From positions 118,699,879-118,763,878 of the forward strand of contig NC_072896.1 in the NCBI RefSeq assembly GCF_027943255.1: a stretch of 64,000 bases of DNA. The letters run 5' to 3'. This document shows, one piece after another, positions 45,352 through 56,484 of the stretch; the first letter of the stretch is position 1, and each line of letters starts with the position of its first letter. The stretch comes from Anastrepha obliqua (taxonomy: Eukaryota; Arthropoda; Insecta; Diptera; Tephritidae). A program made the position numbers and the translations under genes. The notes under the pieces were generated by a model. The model had not been told where the DNA came from. It saw only the letters and a program-made list of their open reading frames with translations, and searched no databases.

Positions 45352-45432
45352 GAAATGGTGATGTTGTTTCACAAATGGAGGAACCTACAGTTTTAAGTTG
45401 GCTCCGAACGGCAAATGATTTTTATGAGGTTT
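45352..45432 (-). repeat. tRNA-derived SINE, body fragment
   Basis: The + strand has 'gttgtttcacaaatgg', 'aacctacagttttaagttgg' and 'tccgaacggcaaatgatttt', complement of the SINE body at 35.0-35.1 kb. The head is missing. Confidence 0.6.
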
Positions 45433-45515
45433 TTTTTAATATTAATACAGTAATTAAATTGAATCAAAATATAAAAATTAGTAAATTAAGAAAACTAAAA
45501 ATGAATTAAAGTGCA

Positions 45516-45580
45516 TAACTTGGCACGTACACTTCTGTTATGTGTTTTGGCCGAACTATTTGTGGTGGAGAAAATGAGCC
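45516..45580 (-). repeat. tRNA-derived SINE, tail fragment
   Basis: 'ggcacgtacacttctgttat' and 'ttggccgaactatttgtggt' match the tail side of the SINE at 34.94-35.0 kb. It is separated by about 85 AT-rich bases from the body fragment and its order relative to it implies a second copy or a rearrangement. Confidence 0.55.
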
Positions 45581-45599
45581 TTACTTACGGCAATTTTTT

Positions 45600-47640
45600 T
45601 TTTTTATTTACTCGCTCATATTCGATACTTTTTTTAGAACATCAAAAAATGTGTAGACTGCATAGAATATTCACTATTACAAACTATTAATCCTCTTGGA
45701 AGAGCAGCCCGCTTCTTAGGTACTCAACCACTTCCTCACTTCCCATTTGTCAAGCAAACAATTTGCGCACCTTTAACAGCCATTCATTCAACAAGCGCAC
45801 ATAACAATCAAGTAAATATTTAGGCAATGGGAAAACACCCTTGCGAGCTAATCATTCCAAAGCAGTTGTGGCAGGTTTTCTTTAGCTGAATCTGCTGAAG
45901 AATCTGTATGCCTGCAACATAAAGAGCAAATTCACATGTCTCTTGATTTTTTTTTTTTTTAATTTTCAATTTTTCATCGGCAGTACTTTTCCATTCGGAA
46001 TTCCTTCCGTTGCATTTTTCACAGCCTTTCTATTTCCTTCCTTTTCCCTGAATTTGGGTGCGTGTGCTTCTGTGTGTTGGTGTTGGTTATCGCCCGCCTT
46101 TTTTCGACATTTGTGTTCCTGCGCCTCAGCGAAGAATCTCGATTTTCGTTTTTCACCTACAACTGCTACTGTGGCTGTCACCTGAAACGCTCCAGCAGCA
46201 GCTGCCCCTGCACTGTTTGAGTGTGTGTGTATGTATGTGTGTACAGAGGTTTTTCTACGTATCTATCAATTCATTTCTATTGCATTTCCGTGTTATTGCA
46301 TTTCAACCGGATGAGTGAGGGCCAACATCAACCATCAACCATCAGCCATCAGTAAGCAGCAAGCAGCTACCATCAACCACCGGCTCAAATACAAATTTGA
46401 AAAGGTGCAATTTGTGCATTTTCCCTATCTCTCACGCCATGCAGCTATCACACTAACACACACAGACTTGATCAGACGCCAGACGCCGACACACTTGGCA
46501 TGACAAATAAATAAATCCTGTACCAAATCACTTTAGCATCTTTAAGTTAGATTGGCGGTGCGGTGCGGTGCCGTGTGGTCCATCATCCATCTTTGATTAA
46601 ATGCAAAGCAAAGCTAAGGCGAAGGTAAGAAACATAAAAACTGAAAAACATTTGCCGCAAAGAAACCGAAAATTGTTCAGTTCTTGTTGCAATCGTCGAA
46701 TCCTGATTAAGTAAATTATTATGCCGCTCAATTTTTTTTCTCGTTTTTTTTTTACATTCCTTTGCTGCTTTGTTAACCTCTATCCACAATCCATCCCAAG
46801 CAACGATGACCGCCCTGACTGTGTCATCGGCGTTGGGTCAAACAGCTCGTGTGTTTGTGTGCTTGGACAGGCCTAGCGGATCAGTGCAGTATCTGTTGCT
46901 TGTGTACCCCACGCCGCTCGTTTGTTTTTGTTTTTCAGTTCTTGCGCCGTCAAATGTAATGGAATGTTTCATTTTTTTTTCTATTTTATGTTTTCTGCTT
47001 TACAGTCTGCTTTCCGCTCTCCTCTCAATGTGCATCTGTTTCTCGGTTTGTTATTAGAATTGAAACCAGCACCACCAACCGACCGGTCGTATGTTTGTTA
47101 GCGCGTAGTTCAGCAGTGTAGGTCGGTTGTTGTTCCCCTTAATCGCTTCGGTTGTTTGGTTGGGTTGCTGCGCATGTGCAACAGGCCAATGCCGCCGACA
47201 TTCATCCTCCTGTATGTTTCTTAGCGCATATGAGCTATGGTATATTATTAAGTGGTCTACTGCACCGCACTCACTAATCAGCTGCCATAATTGTTTTGTT
47301 TGCTGCTGACACTGTTGCCTTTTTACCTAAGTGTTTTTGTTGTTGCTGTCTTTTGGCTGATTGTTGTCTGAATTGGATTTTTTTTTGTGGTGCGGTTTAG
47401 TTTTTTAAAATGTTCCATGGCATACCTGCTTTGGACTTTTATTACTTTTGTTTTTTTGGATTCCTCGAAATGCTCAACCAACAGTGTTTTCAAAAAAATA
47501 CCCTCATACTAACATAATTAAGTACTTAAGCTTAGAATACAATTTTTATTGTAAGGTCAACTATGGTCTTGAATGATTTTTTAAGATTTTTGTGACTTCA
47601 TTTAAAAATATTCCCTGTGCAATTTTTAAAACATTTTCAA
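45600..47640. other. Unique-looking DNA, no gene recognised
   Basis: The interval has T-rich runs and open frames of 60-95 codons on both strands (45943-47309) without domain features. Composition is less AT-rich than average. It may be intronic or regulatory. Confidence 0.35.
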
Positions 47641-47644
47641 AATA

Positions 47645-47744
47645 ATGGATCAAAACGCTCCGGCTCTGAAAATCTGCGTTGGATGATTAGGTAGAGCAGG
47701 AGTGGTAACGGTTAGCGCGAGAAAGAAACGACTGGCACGCTTTT
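47645..47744 (+). pseudogene. RTE-like element, small internally deleted fragment
   Basis: The first half, 'atggatcaaaacgctccggc' and 'tctgaaaat', matches 9354-9385. The second half, 'ggttagcgcgagaaagaaac' and 'gactggcacgctt', matches 9490-9525. The sequence between them is lost. It is a scrap of the same family as at 8.8-9.6 kb. Confidence 0.75.
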
Positions 47745-47779
47745 TTTTAAATTTACTACTTTTAGATTCATAAGATATA

Positions 47780-48135
47780 TATAATAGAAACTATTTACAT
47801 TATCCAGATTAATCCATATTTGTTTTCGTTCCACTATCCAGGTTTCATAGCTATGTGCAGAGATCGAGGCTAAACCCTCATTAGTCCTTGGGTGCATTGA
47901 AAATAATAGGCACAGGCTTGGGATATGGTCTACTGACTCCTGTCGTTTCTGCGACCAATCCCCGGGGACTTCAACACACCTCCTCCTCGAATGTGACGCT
48001 ATAGCGTATAGAAAGTTGAGACATCTCGACCGGAGGCGGCCGGAAAAAAGGCGCATACGCTGAGCCAAGCCCAGCTCTATATTAGGTTTATTACGGGAAC
48101 TGGGTTGGGATGAGATACTGTGATGAGCATAAGAC
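47780..48135 (+). pseudogene. LINE ORF2 C-terminal fragment with CCHC knuckle
   Basis: In + frame: 'HRLGIWSTDS', then 'CRFCDQSPGTSTHLLLEC' from 47941 (C-x2-C-x9-H-x4-C), 'DAIAYRKLRHL', a stop after 'RRIR', then 'SILGLLRELGWDEIL' and TGA at about 48121. This is the end of an RNase H-type LINE. It corresponds to the minus-strand remnant at 43930-44545, so copies of one family lie about 3.5 kb apart in opposite orientation. The rest of the element is not found. Confidence 0.7.
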
Positions 48136-48139
48136 ACAA

Positions 48140-48690
48140 AAGACCATGAAGTCGAAGCACAACTTAATTTTCATTTATTCACTCATCCAGGTTTCTTTGG
48201 TGGCTTTGAAAGAACCATAGCGAAATGGACGTGCAAGTAGGAGTTAGTGTGGGGAGCGATATCAGCGAAGTATCTGTCTATTACTTGCTGCTTGGATCGC
48301 AACCACAGACGAGCAGAAACTTCTGACTATCTTGAAATGCATTATTGATCGAAATGTCGAAGAAAATTTAACACACAAGAGATGTTTGCGCAGCATCGCG
48401 CGCTCTGTGCAATATGTTCATCACATTCTAAAGGGTTCTTGCTCAAAAATCGTGAGCTAAATTACAGCCATCAGAATCGTGAAATTGTTGATAAAGAGAT
48501 AGCTCTTAGATATGATATAATTTACAAGTCAAGAAAGTTGATGTAATGTGACTACAATTATCGATGAAAATTGGACAGGCAAGAGAAAACTTTCCTGGGT
48601 ATCATACCGACTATTTTCACTTTATAACTTCTAGTACAACAGGAATGTAAGCAAGTAAGGCTAAGGTGTAGTCACCGCTGAGAATGGCAC
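48140..48690. other. No gene recognised
   Basis: Unassigned sequence between the LINE fragment and the TTAA-flanked element. No frame or repeat match could be supported. Confidence 0.4.
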
Positions 48691-48696
48691 ACTTAA

Positions 48697-49397
48697 GGGG
48701 GGACTCTACTGTAAAACTTAAAAAAAATCGATTTTTTACTTTTTGTTGAAACATACTCAGAAACAACTCCAGAATGTTCCATGAAAATCTTAAAAAGAAA
48801 TCTTGAATAGTTTTCAAGTTATAAAAGTTTTAGCAAAGCAGGTATAAACTGAGCGCTCGAGCGGTTTACGGTCATATGCGTGTTTTTCTCGAAACCACGT
48901 TTTCAAAATTGCCCACATCACAGCTCCGTGAAAAATTAACATATCAAGCTCAAACTTTGATAGTATATTTTTAACAATATTTACTAGTTTTTAAAGCTAT
49001 GGTGGGAAAAAATTTATTATTTATAACCCCTTTTTTAATAACAAAATGACAACAAAAAAATGTCGATTTTTTAAAAAACTTCAAAAATTTTACAAAAAAA
49101 TTTTTTTTTTGCAAGTAATAGGCTTAACAACTAAAAATAATGATATATAATAAAAAAAATTTGGTTTTTTTCATTTCAGATTTTTTTTAAATGCGCGACA
49201 GTGTGGGCAGATTTCAAAAGGCGTTTCGGGGGAGCGGCTGTACAGCTGCCATTTTGAAATGAAAATAAATTAAAAAAATTTTTTTGTACACTCAAGACCT
49301 GTGTTTATGTAACCCTAAACTTTTTTTTACTAAATAAATTAATACAAGTATGAAAACAAAATCCATAAAAATTTGATTTTTACAGTAGAATCCCCCC
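48697..49397. mobile_element. TTAA-flanked inverted-repeat element, copy 1
   Basis: The left end 'GGGGGGACTCTACTGTAAAA' and the right end (complement) 'GGGGGGATTCTACTGTAAAA' match at 19 of 20 positions. TTAA lies directly outside at 48693-48696 and 49398-49401. The 701 bases inside are AT-rich and have no transposase. TTAA duplication is the habit of piggyBac-type transposases, so this is probably a non-autonomous element of that superfamily. The six-G terminus is unlike the usual CCC ends of piggyBac. Confidence 0.75.
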
Positions 49398-49401
49398 TTA
49401 A

Positions 49402-51690
49402 TAGAGACCCTCTTCGCACACGTGCGGCTCTTGCAGCTCTATATCGCCTCTGAACGGATTATTTTTGTTTATAAAAATCATTTAAAAATGGCTGAAATAG
49501 GCGCAGTTGCAAATCAGAGATGGCCGAAAGCAGATGGTGGTAGGGTAAGGGATTAGCAAAGAAATTATAAGCCAAGAAAAGCTCAAACTCTTAGCAAATG
49601 CCGCTGTTTTCGCGCTTTCTTTCGACTAAGTTAGGTAGCTACTAAAATTGAGACATCAGTAAATGCAATGCTCTACTGGGATCAACAGTAAAAAACAATT
49701 TGTGCAAATCTTGAACCATTCTTTTGATACCAAAAGCAACCAGTTAATAGTTGTTCCACTTCGATCTTAGCAATCGGTAGTACTGAACCAGAGGTCTATC
49801 AAAAGGTTGATAGAATTCAATGCGGTTCAGCGGCGGCAAGCAACGCTATCCCGCAGTTCGTGCTTATCATTATGGGGTTTACACAGTAACTGCAACTTCA
49901 ATTGCTGCATTACTGGTCTAATATCCCCCCCTCATTCGATTCGAAACGCTTCAGTTGCCACCCGGTCGGGAGTACAAAATACGATGTAATGATAATAATA
50001 TTTGTGTGGTGCTCGTACCAACTCACAAACAAAGAGGTAAGTATGTAGCTGGTGGCAAAACTATCTTAGCTGGCTGAGTAATTCAGTACTACTGCTTCGG
50101 CTCCATCACGGCCAACATTCTGCGGTCTTGTGGTTTACAAGTCGAACCTCATTTGTACCACAATAGTTTTACCAACACATTCGGATGATTATTTGTGCGA
50201 CTGCATTACACATTTCATGTGGAAATACAGCAGAACATTGCGGACGCGGGAAGTGTCGGGAAGTAGCGGGTTGGTGCCGGAGTTGGACAAACATGCAGCA
50301 CAGAAACTTTGTGCGCTTTGGTAAAGCAAGCATCAAACAATGTAACTATAACCAGCTGAGTGGAGTGCAGTAGAATACCCGAGAATTTCAATAATAAACA
50401 AAAAGAGTAGAGAAACGACGAAGAAAAAAGGAAAATATAAAGAAAAATAGTTGTTAACCAGTGGGGTAGGCGGCGGTGCGCAGTGGGAAGTTAAGACGCT
50501 TGAACCACCTGGAAAAAGAGGAATGCCTTACCAATAAATGCACTGCACTGCATTTAGACTTTTTCCTCCACATGTGAATGTGGAAATGTTTTGCTTTTGG
50601 AACAACAACGACAATACAAACACAAACAACAAGCCACCATTCATTCAGAGAAGACCAAGAAAACGGCCACAGTTATGCAGACGCTGCAGACTTTTGAAGA
50701 ATCTCGAGAAACATACCGAACAAACAGAGAGCTAAACAACAAAAGTAAAATGGAAGTATGAAAGAATGAAATAATCAAGTTGGACTTAAAACATACAAGA
50801 TGCTCGAAATGCCACAGCCATATATGGTTTAAACCAAGTCCAGTCCAGGCGGTCCAGGTGAAGGTAAAGGCACAACAGTGGGAAGCGGGTGCTCAGGAGG
50901 CGCATTGTAGTCACTAGCAGCCAAGTAGTGTGCGTGTGCCTGTGCGTGGCTGTAGAATTGTGGTTTAGCGCTGCTAGCAAGCCATAAAACGAAAAGAAAT
51001 GCGGCAGCAAAGAAAAAGTGGAGTTATGAATGTTATTCGTACGTCAAGTTGTGTACTCGCATAGCCATAAGCGTTGGTGTGTGTGTATGTGGATCAAGAA
51101 GTAAAATAATTTTGAACATTACTTGTTATACCTCTGCTCGCTCGCGTGTGGCTGTTGCTTTGTATGGCTGTCAGTCGGTCTGCTTGTATGTCGATTTAAA
51201 TTGTAGCAACAATATCAACGGCAAACACACACACAAGCAAACATACACATATGCATGTACATGCATGCATATGAAGGCCATGCATGCATATGAAGGCCCG
51301 CCGTGCATTTATCATTCATAAGAAATATTTGTTGCTTTTCAACTTAATTTTCTTTTTGCCTTTTTGTGAAGTAGAAATTTTTCTTCAGTACCAACTTAGG
51401 TTGATGATGGCCGCAGAGGCAGTCGTATTATCTTCACAAGTTATCGATGCTCTCTCCCTGCAATTAGTTATTGCATTGAAGGCTTGCAACAAATATTTGT
51501 GGCATAAAAAATAAAGCTTTTTGAGGCCTTGCCAGAGGTGTGCTAATTTATGCAGAAGTTTGAAATTCGTTTTTTCAGCAGTAAAATTTAACGATAATTA
51601 TTTTCTTGTAAGAAGGTTCAAGCACACGGGTTTATTGAAAAAAGAGTTACTATTTAAAATATTACAGATGGCATATGAAAACTTTTTCAC
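49402..51690. other. No gene recognised
   Basis: Mixed unique DNA with CAA-rich stretches (50580-50700) and an alternating 'tgcatgcatatgaaggc' short duplication at about 51260-51300. No domain-bearing frame or element end was identified. Confidence 0.4.
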
Positions 51691-51694
51691 TCTA

Positions 51695-52000
51695 ACTTTA
51701 TTTCTTTCTTTCATATATTTCAATTTTATTTATTTCTTTCTTATTTTTTAGTTTTTTTTTTAATATATTTCTTTCTTTCTTATTTTTTCAATATTTTTTA
51801 TTTATTTCTTTCTTTCTTATTTCTTATTTTTATTTATTTCTTATTTTTCTCAATTTTTTTTATTTACTTCCTTATTTTCCATTTTTTTATTATATTTCTT
51901 TCTTTCTTATTTTTTTCATTTATTTATTAATTTCTTTTTTTTTTATTTCTTTTTTTCGTTCTTATTTTTTTTATTTTATTTAAATTTTTTATTGACTTTT
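51695..52000. repeat. TTTC/TTAT simple repeat
   Basis: The + strand is T-runs with frequent 'tttctttcttattttt' words. It is a low-complexity pyrimidine tract. Confidence 0.85.
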
Positions 52001-52004
52001 TTCA

Positions 52005-53200
52005 CAATTTTTATGTACAATATATATTATATATATAATTTCATCTAGGGGCTAAAACCAAGCAACCTAAATATGGCCCATACGATTTTCTATACGAATT
52101 TTCATTAAACCACCTCAATAAAAAGTTATTATTATATTTTTAATCCTTAATCTTTTTAATCATAGATAGTAAAAAATTTCCCGTAGACGAATATAACAAT
52201 TTTCGAAAATTTCTCATATGATAAAAAAAAAACGAGTTTTGGAAATTTTAGCTTTCTTCCAATATTGTTTTGGCGAACACTAGGCTAAATCCGAGCAATC
52301 AAAGCATGGCCCTATTTCCCAGACGAATTTTCATTAAGCGAAATATTCTCTGAACCACACCTCAATAAAAAATTTTAGTTTTTTTTTACTCTTGTTAAAT
52401 GTGTTACTTTCATATTAATCACCTCATAGCAACAGTTAGAATTAATAGATTTGTGTCATGAAGAAAATGGGGTATGGAAACCGGAAAAAGATCCACAAAA
52501 AAGTAATCACAAAATTTAATAATAATGAAGCGGAACGCATTGCAATTAGTGCAAGATAAAATATTCCCACAACTGCAGAAACCCAAGGGAGCACAAAATT
52601 AATTGTTTTACAAATGGCTGCATGGGAAATACTTAATTTATTGTAAAAACAAAAACTACTACAAAAACTAAAAGAAAAACTACTTCACCTTTTCCTAGTT
52701 ATTTTTACAAAGCATTTACAGCGTCTACAACCTTCGAATATTGGAATTTAGGTCAGAAATTTTAAGATATTTGAGTGCAAATGAACTTTTTCCACTGTAG
52801 AATTTTACATGCAGAAATTTTCAATTCAATAGGGAATACAAAATAAAACTTATGTGCAGCTAGTTTAAATTTTCTGTTATATCTGTTCTCAGAAAAGAAA
52901 TTTGTATCGTGGAAATATAAAATTCAGACATTAAACAGGAATATTTCCATTTATGCAATCGTTGTTCCCAATACCACTTTCTTTTATTAAAATCCATTCG
53001 TATATTTGCTGTCATGGCAATGTTTACATAGTATATGTATGTACAGTAGTGTGCAAAACCTAAGCAACTTTTTTTGCCCGCCAAGAGTATTAAATTTGTT
53101 AACAACCTGTTTAGGGCCGTTTTCCCCCAGAAAGAAATGCTTTGAAATGGAGAAAAAACCAGTTACTCTAAATGAGTGTGCAAACAGTTAGCTCTCATAT
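52005..53200. other. No gene recognised
   Basis: At 52040-52140 and 52265-52375 there are two related segments ('ctaaa.cc.agcaa.c.aa', 'gacgaattttcattaa', 'cctcaataaaaa'), a diverged duplication with an offset of about 230 bases. Otherwise AT-rich unassigned DNA. Confidence 0.4.
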
Positions 53201-53204
53201 TTCG

Positions 53205-54155
53205 AATTACTCCAATTGAGGCTTGTGCAAACAGTTGTTGTTCAGACAGCAACGAAGTAACATAAACGGAGACTGTGTAGATTTCTTTGTACCATCAACA
53301 CAATCTCATGTAATGACACTGTAATTACCCCAGTTACATTAGCCAATCAACTGATTCCTTTAAGGGGGAGGTAGGGTTTAGCGCTAAAAAAAAAACACTT
53401 TTTTTGTGAATTTTTTACAGAAATATGGCTTAAGATACTTTAATAAAATCAGTTACATGTTATTGTACATCTTTTCAATAAGTTTTTAAAAAATATTAAT
53501 AATAAAATATTGACAAATAAGCCCATGACAGAGTTTTTTTGGAGATATGTTTTTCGAGAGGTGCTCTGCGGTGCCAATCGGCATTCGTCGTAGAATCATC
53601 TGAAACTAAAAAAGTCGAATTTTTCAGTTAAAGTATGACGTAATGCTCCCCCCTACATTAATAAAATTTTTTTTTTTTTCATTTTTGTAGTTTTGGTGGC
53701 AAAAAAACGTAAAACGAGCATTTTTGGCGAAAAATTTCGCCATATTTGTAAGTGAAAAACAACCTTAAAAAACAAAAAAATAAAAAAAAACAGTGTAGGG
53801 GGGAGGTATTTTTGATTTAGAAAACGTGTGCCAAATTTGAAAAGAATCGGTTGAATAGTTTCGGAGTTGTGATTGGCACCGACTTTTAAGAAGTCGTTTC
53901 GGGAAAAACGCGTTTGAAAAAATGACTCTGAGAAATTATCGATGCTCCGCATTCGAGGTAGAGTGCCTACAAAGGCTATAACTTTGAGAGTTCTGCTCCG
54001 ATCCACTTAAAATTTTGACACAACATTCTTGAAATGATTTACTATAAGATGAGTGAAGAAAAAAAATTTCGATTTTGTGACCCTACCCCCCCCTTAAAAT
54101 TGCTGAGAGTCGGTTAACGGTCTGATGTTAGTCATACCGCTGCATTCTGTACCTC
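53205..54155 (+). repeat. Dispersed repeat 'R53', copy a, split by a TTAA element
   Basis: Left part (53220-53363): 'ttgttgttcagacagcaacg', 'aagtaacataaacggagact', 'aacacaatctca', 'attagccaatcaactgattc'. Right part (54098-54155): 'ttgctgagagtcggttaacg', 'gtctgatgttagtcatacc'. The same words run on without a break at 57370-57548, so the 730-base TTAA element between them is an insertion. Confidence 0.8.
53364..54093. mobile_element. TTAA-flanked inverted-repeat element, copy 2
   Basis: Ends are GGGGGAGGTAGGGT on the left and GGGGGGGGTAGGGT on the complement of the right (13 of 14 equal), with TTAA at 53360-53363 and 54094-54097. Length is 730 bases. It is AT-rich inside and has no long open frame. 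It differs from copy 1 in the sequence after the G-run, so the two are sister families rather than copies of one. It sits in a repeat whose unfilled version is at 57.5 kb. Confidence 0.8.
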
Positions 54156-54159
54156 GTGA

Positions 54160-55940
54160 CTACTGGACATGTGAGATAAGTCCGCTCTCAATACGTTAAT
54201 GTCATTTCAAATACGCGTAGTTATAAAATATATCAGAAATTTTAGTTTCGTTGCGCTTGGCTCGTCATAGACAGTTTTAATAGCTTGGAACTGCCTTTAA
54301 TGACATCGGAAAGAGGAGTAGAAGCGTATATGGAGAAATCCTGTTGCTCCTTTGGTTTTAGTTGGGGTAGGGGACCAATTAAATGGTTTCGTTTAAGTCT
54401 AAAAGCAGCTGAGTGGTTAATTCTGGAATGGTTTAGTTGCGCAATCCTTTATAATAATGGGAATTTTCATTTACTTTAAATTTGTAATTAAAAACTAAAA
54501 AACAAAAAATACGTGACAGGTAGCGGAAAAAAAATGCTTAGGTTTCACTCAATACTGTAGATATAATTTCCTAATCAATATTTATAAAACAAAGCAATGG
54601 TTGCACTCAAATCAAGCTATTGATATTTTCAAAAGCAAACACACGACATAGTCCACTGCCGCATGGTGGGATGGGTTAATGTAGTAAAGCTATGAAGAAG
54701 CGCAATGAAAATACAAACATTAAACTCACTTGGCAAACATATGTATGTATATGCATGTATGCATCTGTGTATGAAACATCAATAAATGTCAATACGAGCA
54801 AATGTTAGCGATAAATCGAAAATGAATGCAATAAACGAAATTGAAATTGACGGGGTTAAATGAGAAGGCAACTGCCGGTTAAAGCAAAACGAGGGGCTAA
54901 AGCATTTCTCGCGCCAAATGCTTTACGGCTTGATGGCCATAAAGTGGCACGAGCAGCAGTGCAGCCAATACCAGCGTAAATGGCCAGCAGAACAAAAACA
55001 AAAACACTATCGTAGCTGTAGTCCTCCACCCTGCTTGCTTTGTTATCGACTGCCATTGAAAGGCAGCGAATTTACGCGCTTGGCACTTGGCACTTGGCTA
55101 TAAAAAGATTGTTAGTTAGCAATGGCGGTAGTGGAAGCAGTACAAACAACGTTACAACAACAACGTCCATCAAGGGTTAAACACCTGCCACTGAAGTTTG
55201 CCACAAATTACGTGGCATGCAGTGCTACGTAGAACATTGCAATGCGTTGCGTAATGCGATCAATGCAATCAAATCGAATGAGGGAAGCAAACGCGAAACA
55301 CAAAAACAACAACAGCAAAAAGTATGTATAAATAAAAAAATTCCAAGATCTATAGTGGCAGCGCAATTACGGCCTTCAGTCGGTCAATGATTGTAACTTT
55401 GTTGTTTTATACTTCGTGCACTCCTTTCTTCCTTCTTCACTTGCTTTGCAACGTGTACAAATGCGTACATTTTTACAACATTATCGCCGTTGTACATCAG
55501 TGACATGCTTTATGGCAGCAATCGATTGGGATTAACGTGGCAAAAATCTGCTACGAAAATCGCACTAAGAATGAGGAAGAGTTCAAAGTGCTTCGAAAAG
55601 TAGGGAAATTGGTAATAAAAAAGAGGGATAATACTCGTAAGTTGGCACGCGACAATGGTGGCACGAAAGCACTTGCAAGTACATAAATTTGCTATGCCCT
55701 TAATGGATTTTCTGTGATTCGTAGTAGTTGAAGAAGAAGTAAGAATTTAAGTGAAACAAAAATGTAATAAAGGAATTTTTTGTGGCTCTAACAGTTTTGT
55801 ATAAAATCACCTATTGGCACATAATTCCTTTGTGAACCAACTATCCGGAAATACTCAACAATCATCGAAATAAAGTTACAAACCTGTTGGCAAATCCTAT
55901 AGCTGAGAGAGAGGGCTGAATGGCACAACGTAGGCCACTA
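54160..55940. other. No gene recognised; weak promoter candidate
   Basis: TATAAAAAG at about 55099-55107 lies some 20 bases before an ATG with a 39-codon frame that has no known domain. This is below the level needed to call a gene. The rest is unassigned, with ATGT tracts near 54740. Confidence 0.35.
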
Positions 55941-55944
55941 CTGA

Positions 55945-56170
55945 GCAGGGATGATAGATTACCAGGTTCCGTCATCCGCTATGGTAAACAACAAAATTGG
56001 GAGAGTTACTTCAGCTGCCACATTATCGCGGACTCGGCAGCACTCGTCCAATCAGTGTTTATTCCTTTCGTATGTGACTAACACAATCTCAGCTACGTCT
56101 GTTGCGTCAGCCAATGAGCTGCATCTTTCAAATTCGCTGAGAGCCGGTTAACGGTCTGATCTTGGTCACA
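55945..56170 (+). repeat. Dispersed repeat 'R53', copy b
   Basis: It begins 'gatgatagattaccaggttc', has 'agttacttcagctgccac', 'cactcgtccaatcagtg', 'aacacaatctcagct', 'gtcagccaatgagctg', and ends 'gctgagagccggttaacggt'. A 66-codon frame inside it ends in '..NSLRAG', and copy e has a similar frame end ('NPLRAG'). This follows from shared DNA and is not evidence of a protein. Confidence 0.8.
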
Positions 56171-56484
56171 ACTACAAGACTTTTTTCAACAAGGAGAGCT
56201 AGCAGAACTACTTCTGTGACAGTAACATCGGAGAGAGAAACTCTCGAAAACAAATGAAAAAAAAAAATAGATTAGATGCTTCAGACTATAACGCACTGGA
56301 TGGGCGGGTTAATGTTTAGCTGCTAGCATTTTTAAGACACAGAAAACCTGAAAAAAGCACTTCATTCGAAAATTTTCCGATAAGTAACACTGAGAATGAC
56401 AAAAAACAAAATTAAAATACCAGAAATTTCTCTTAAGACAAGAAATTTCTACTTTCTAAAATACTCTCTTCACTTCGGGAACTA

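Noticed and set aside
47712..48137. A 141-codon minus-strand frame
   Set aside because: The + strand of the same stretch reads as a LINE C-terminus with a CCHC knuckle, so the minus frame is a shadow.
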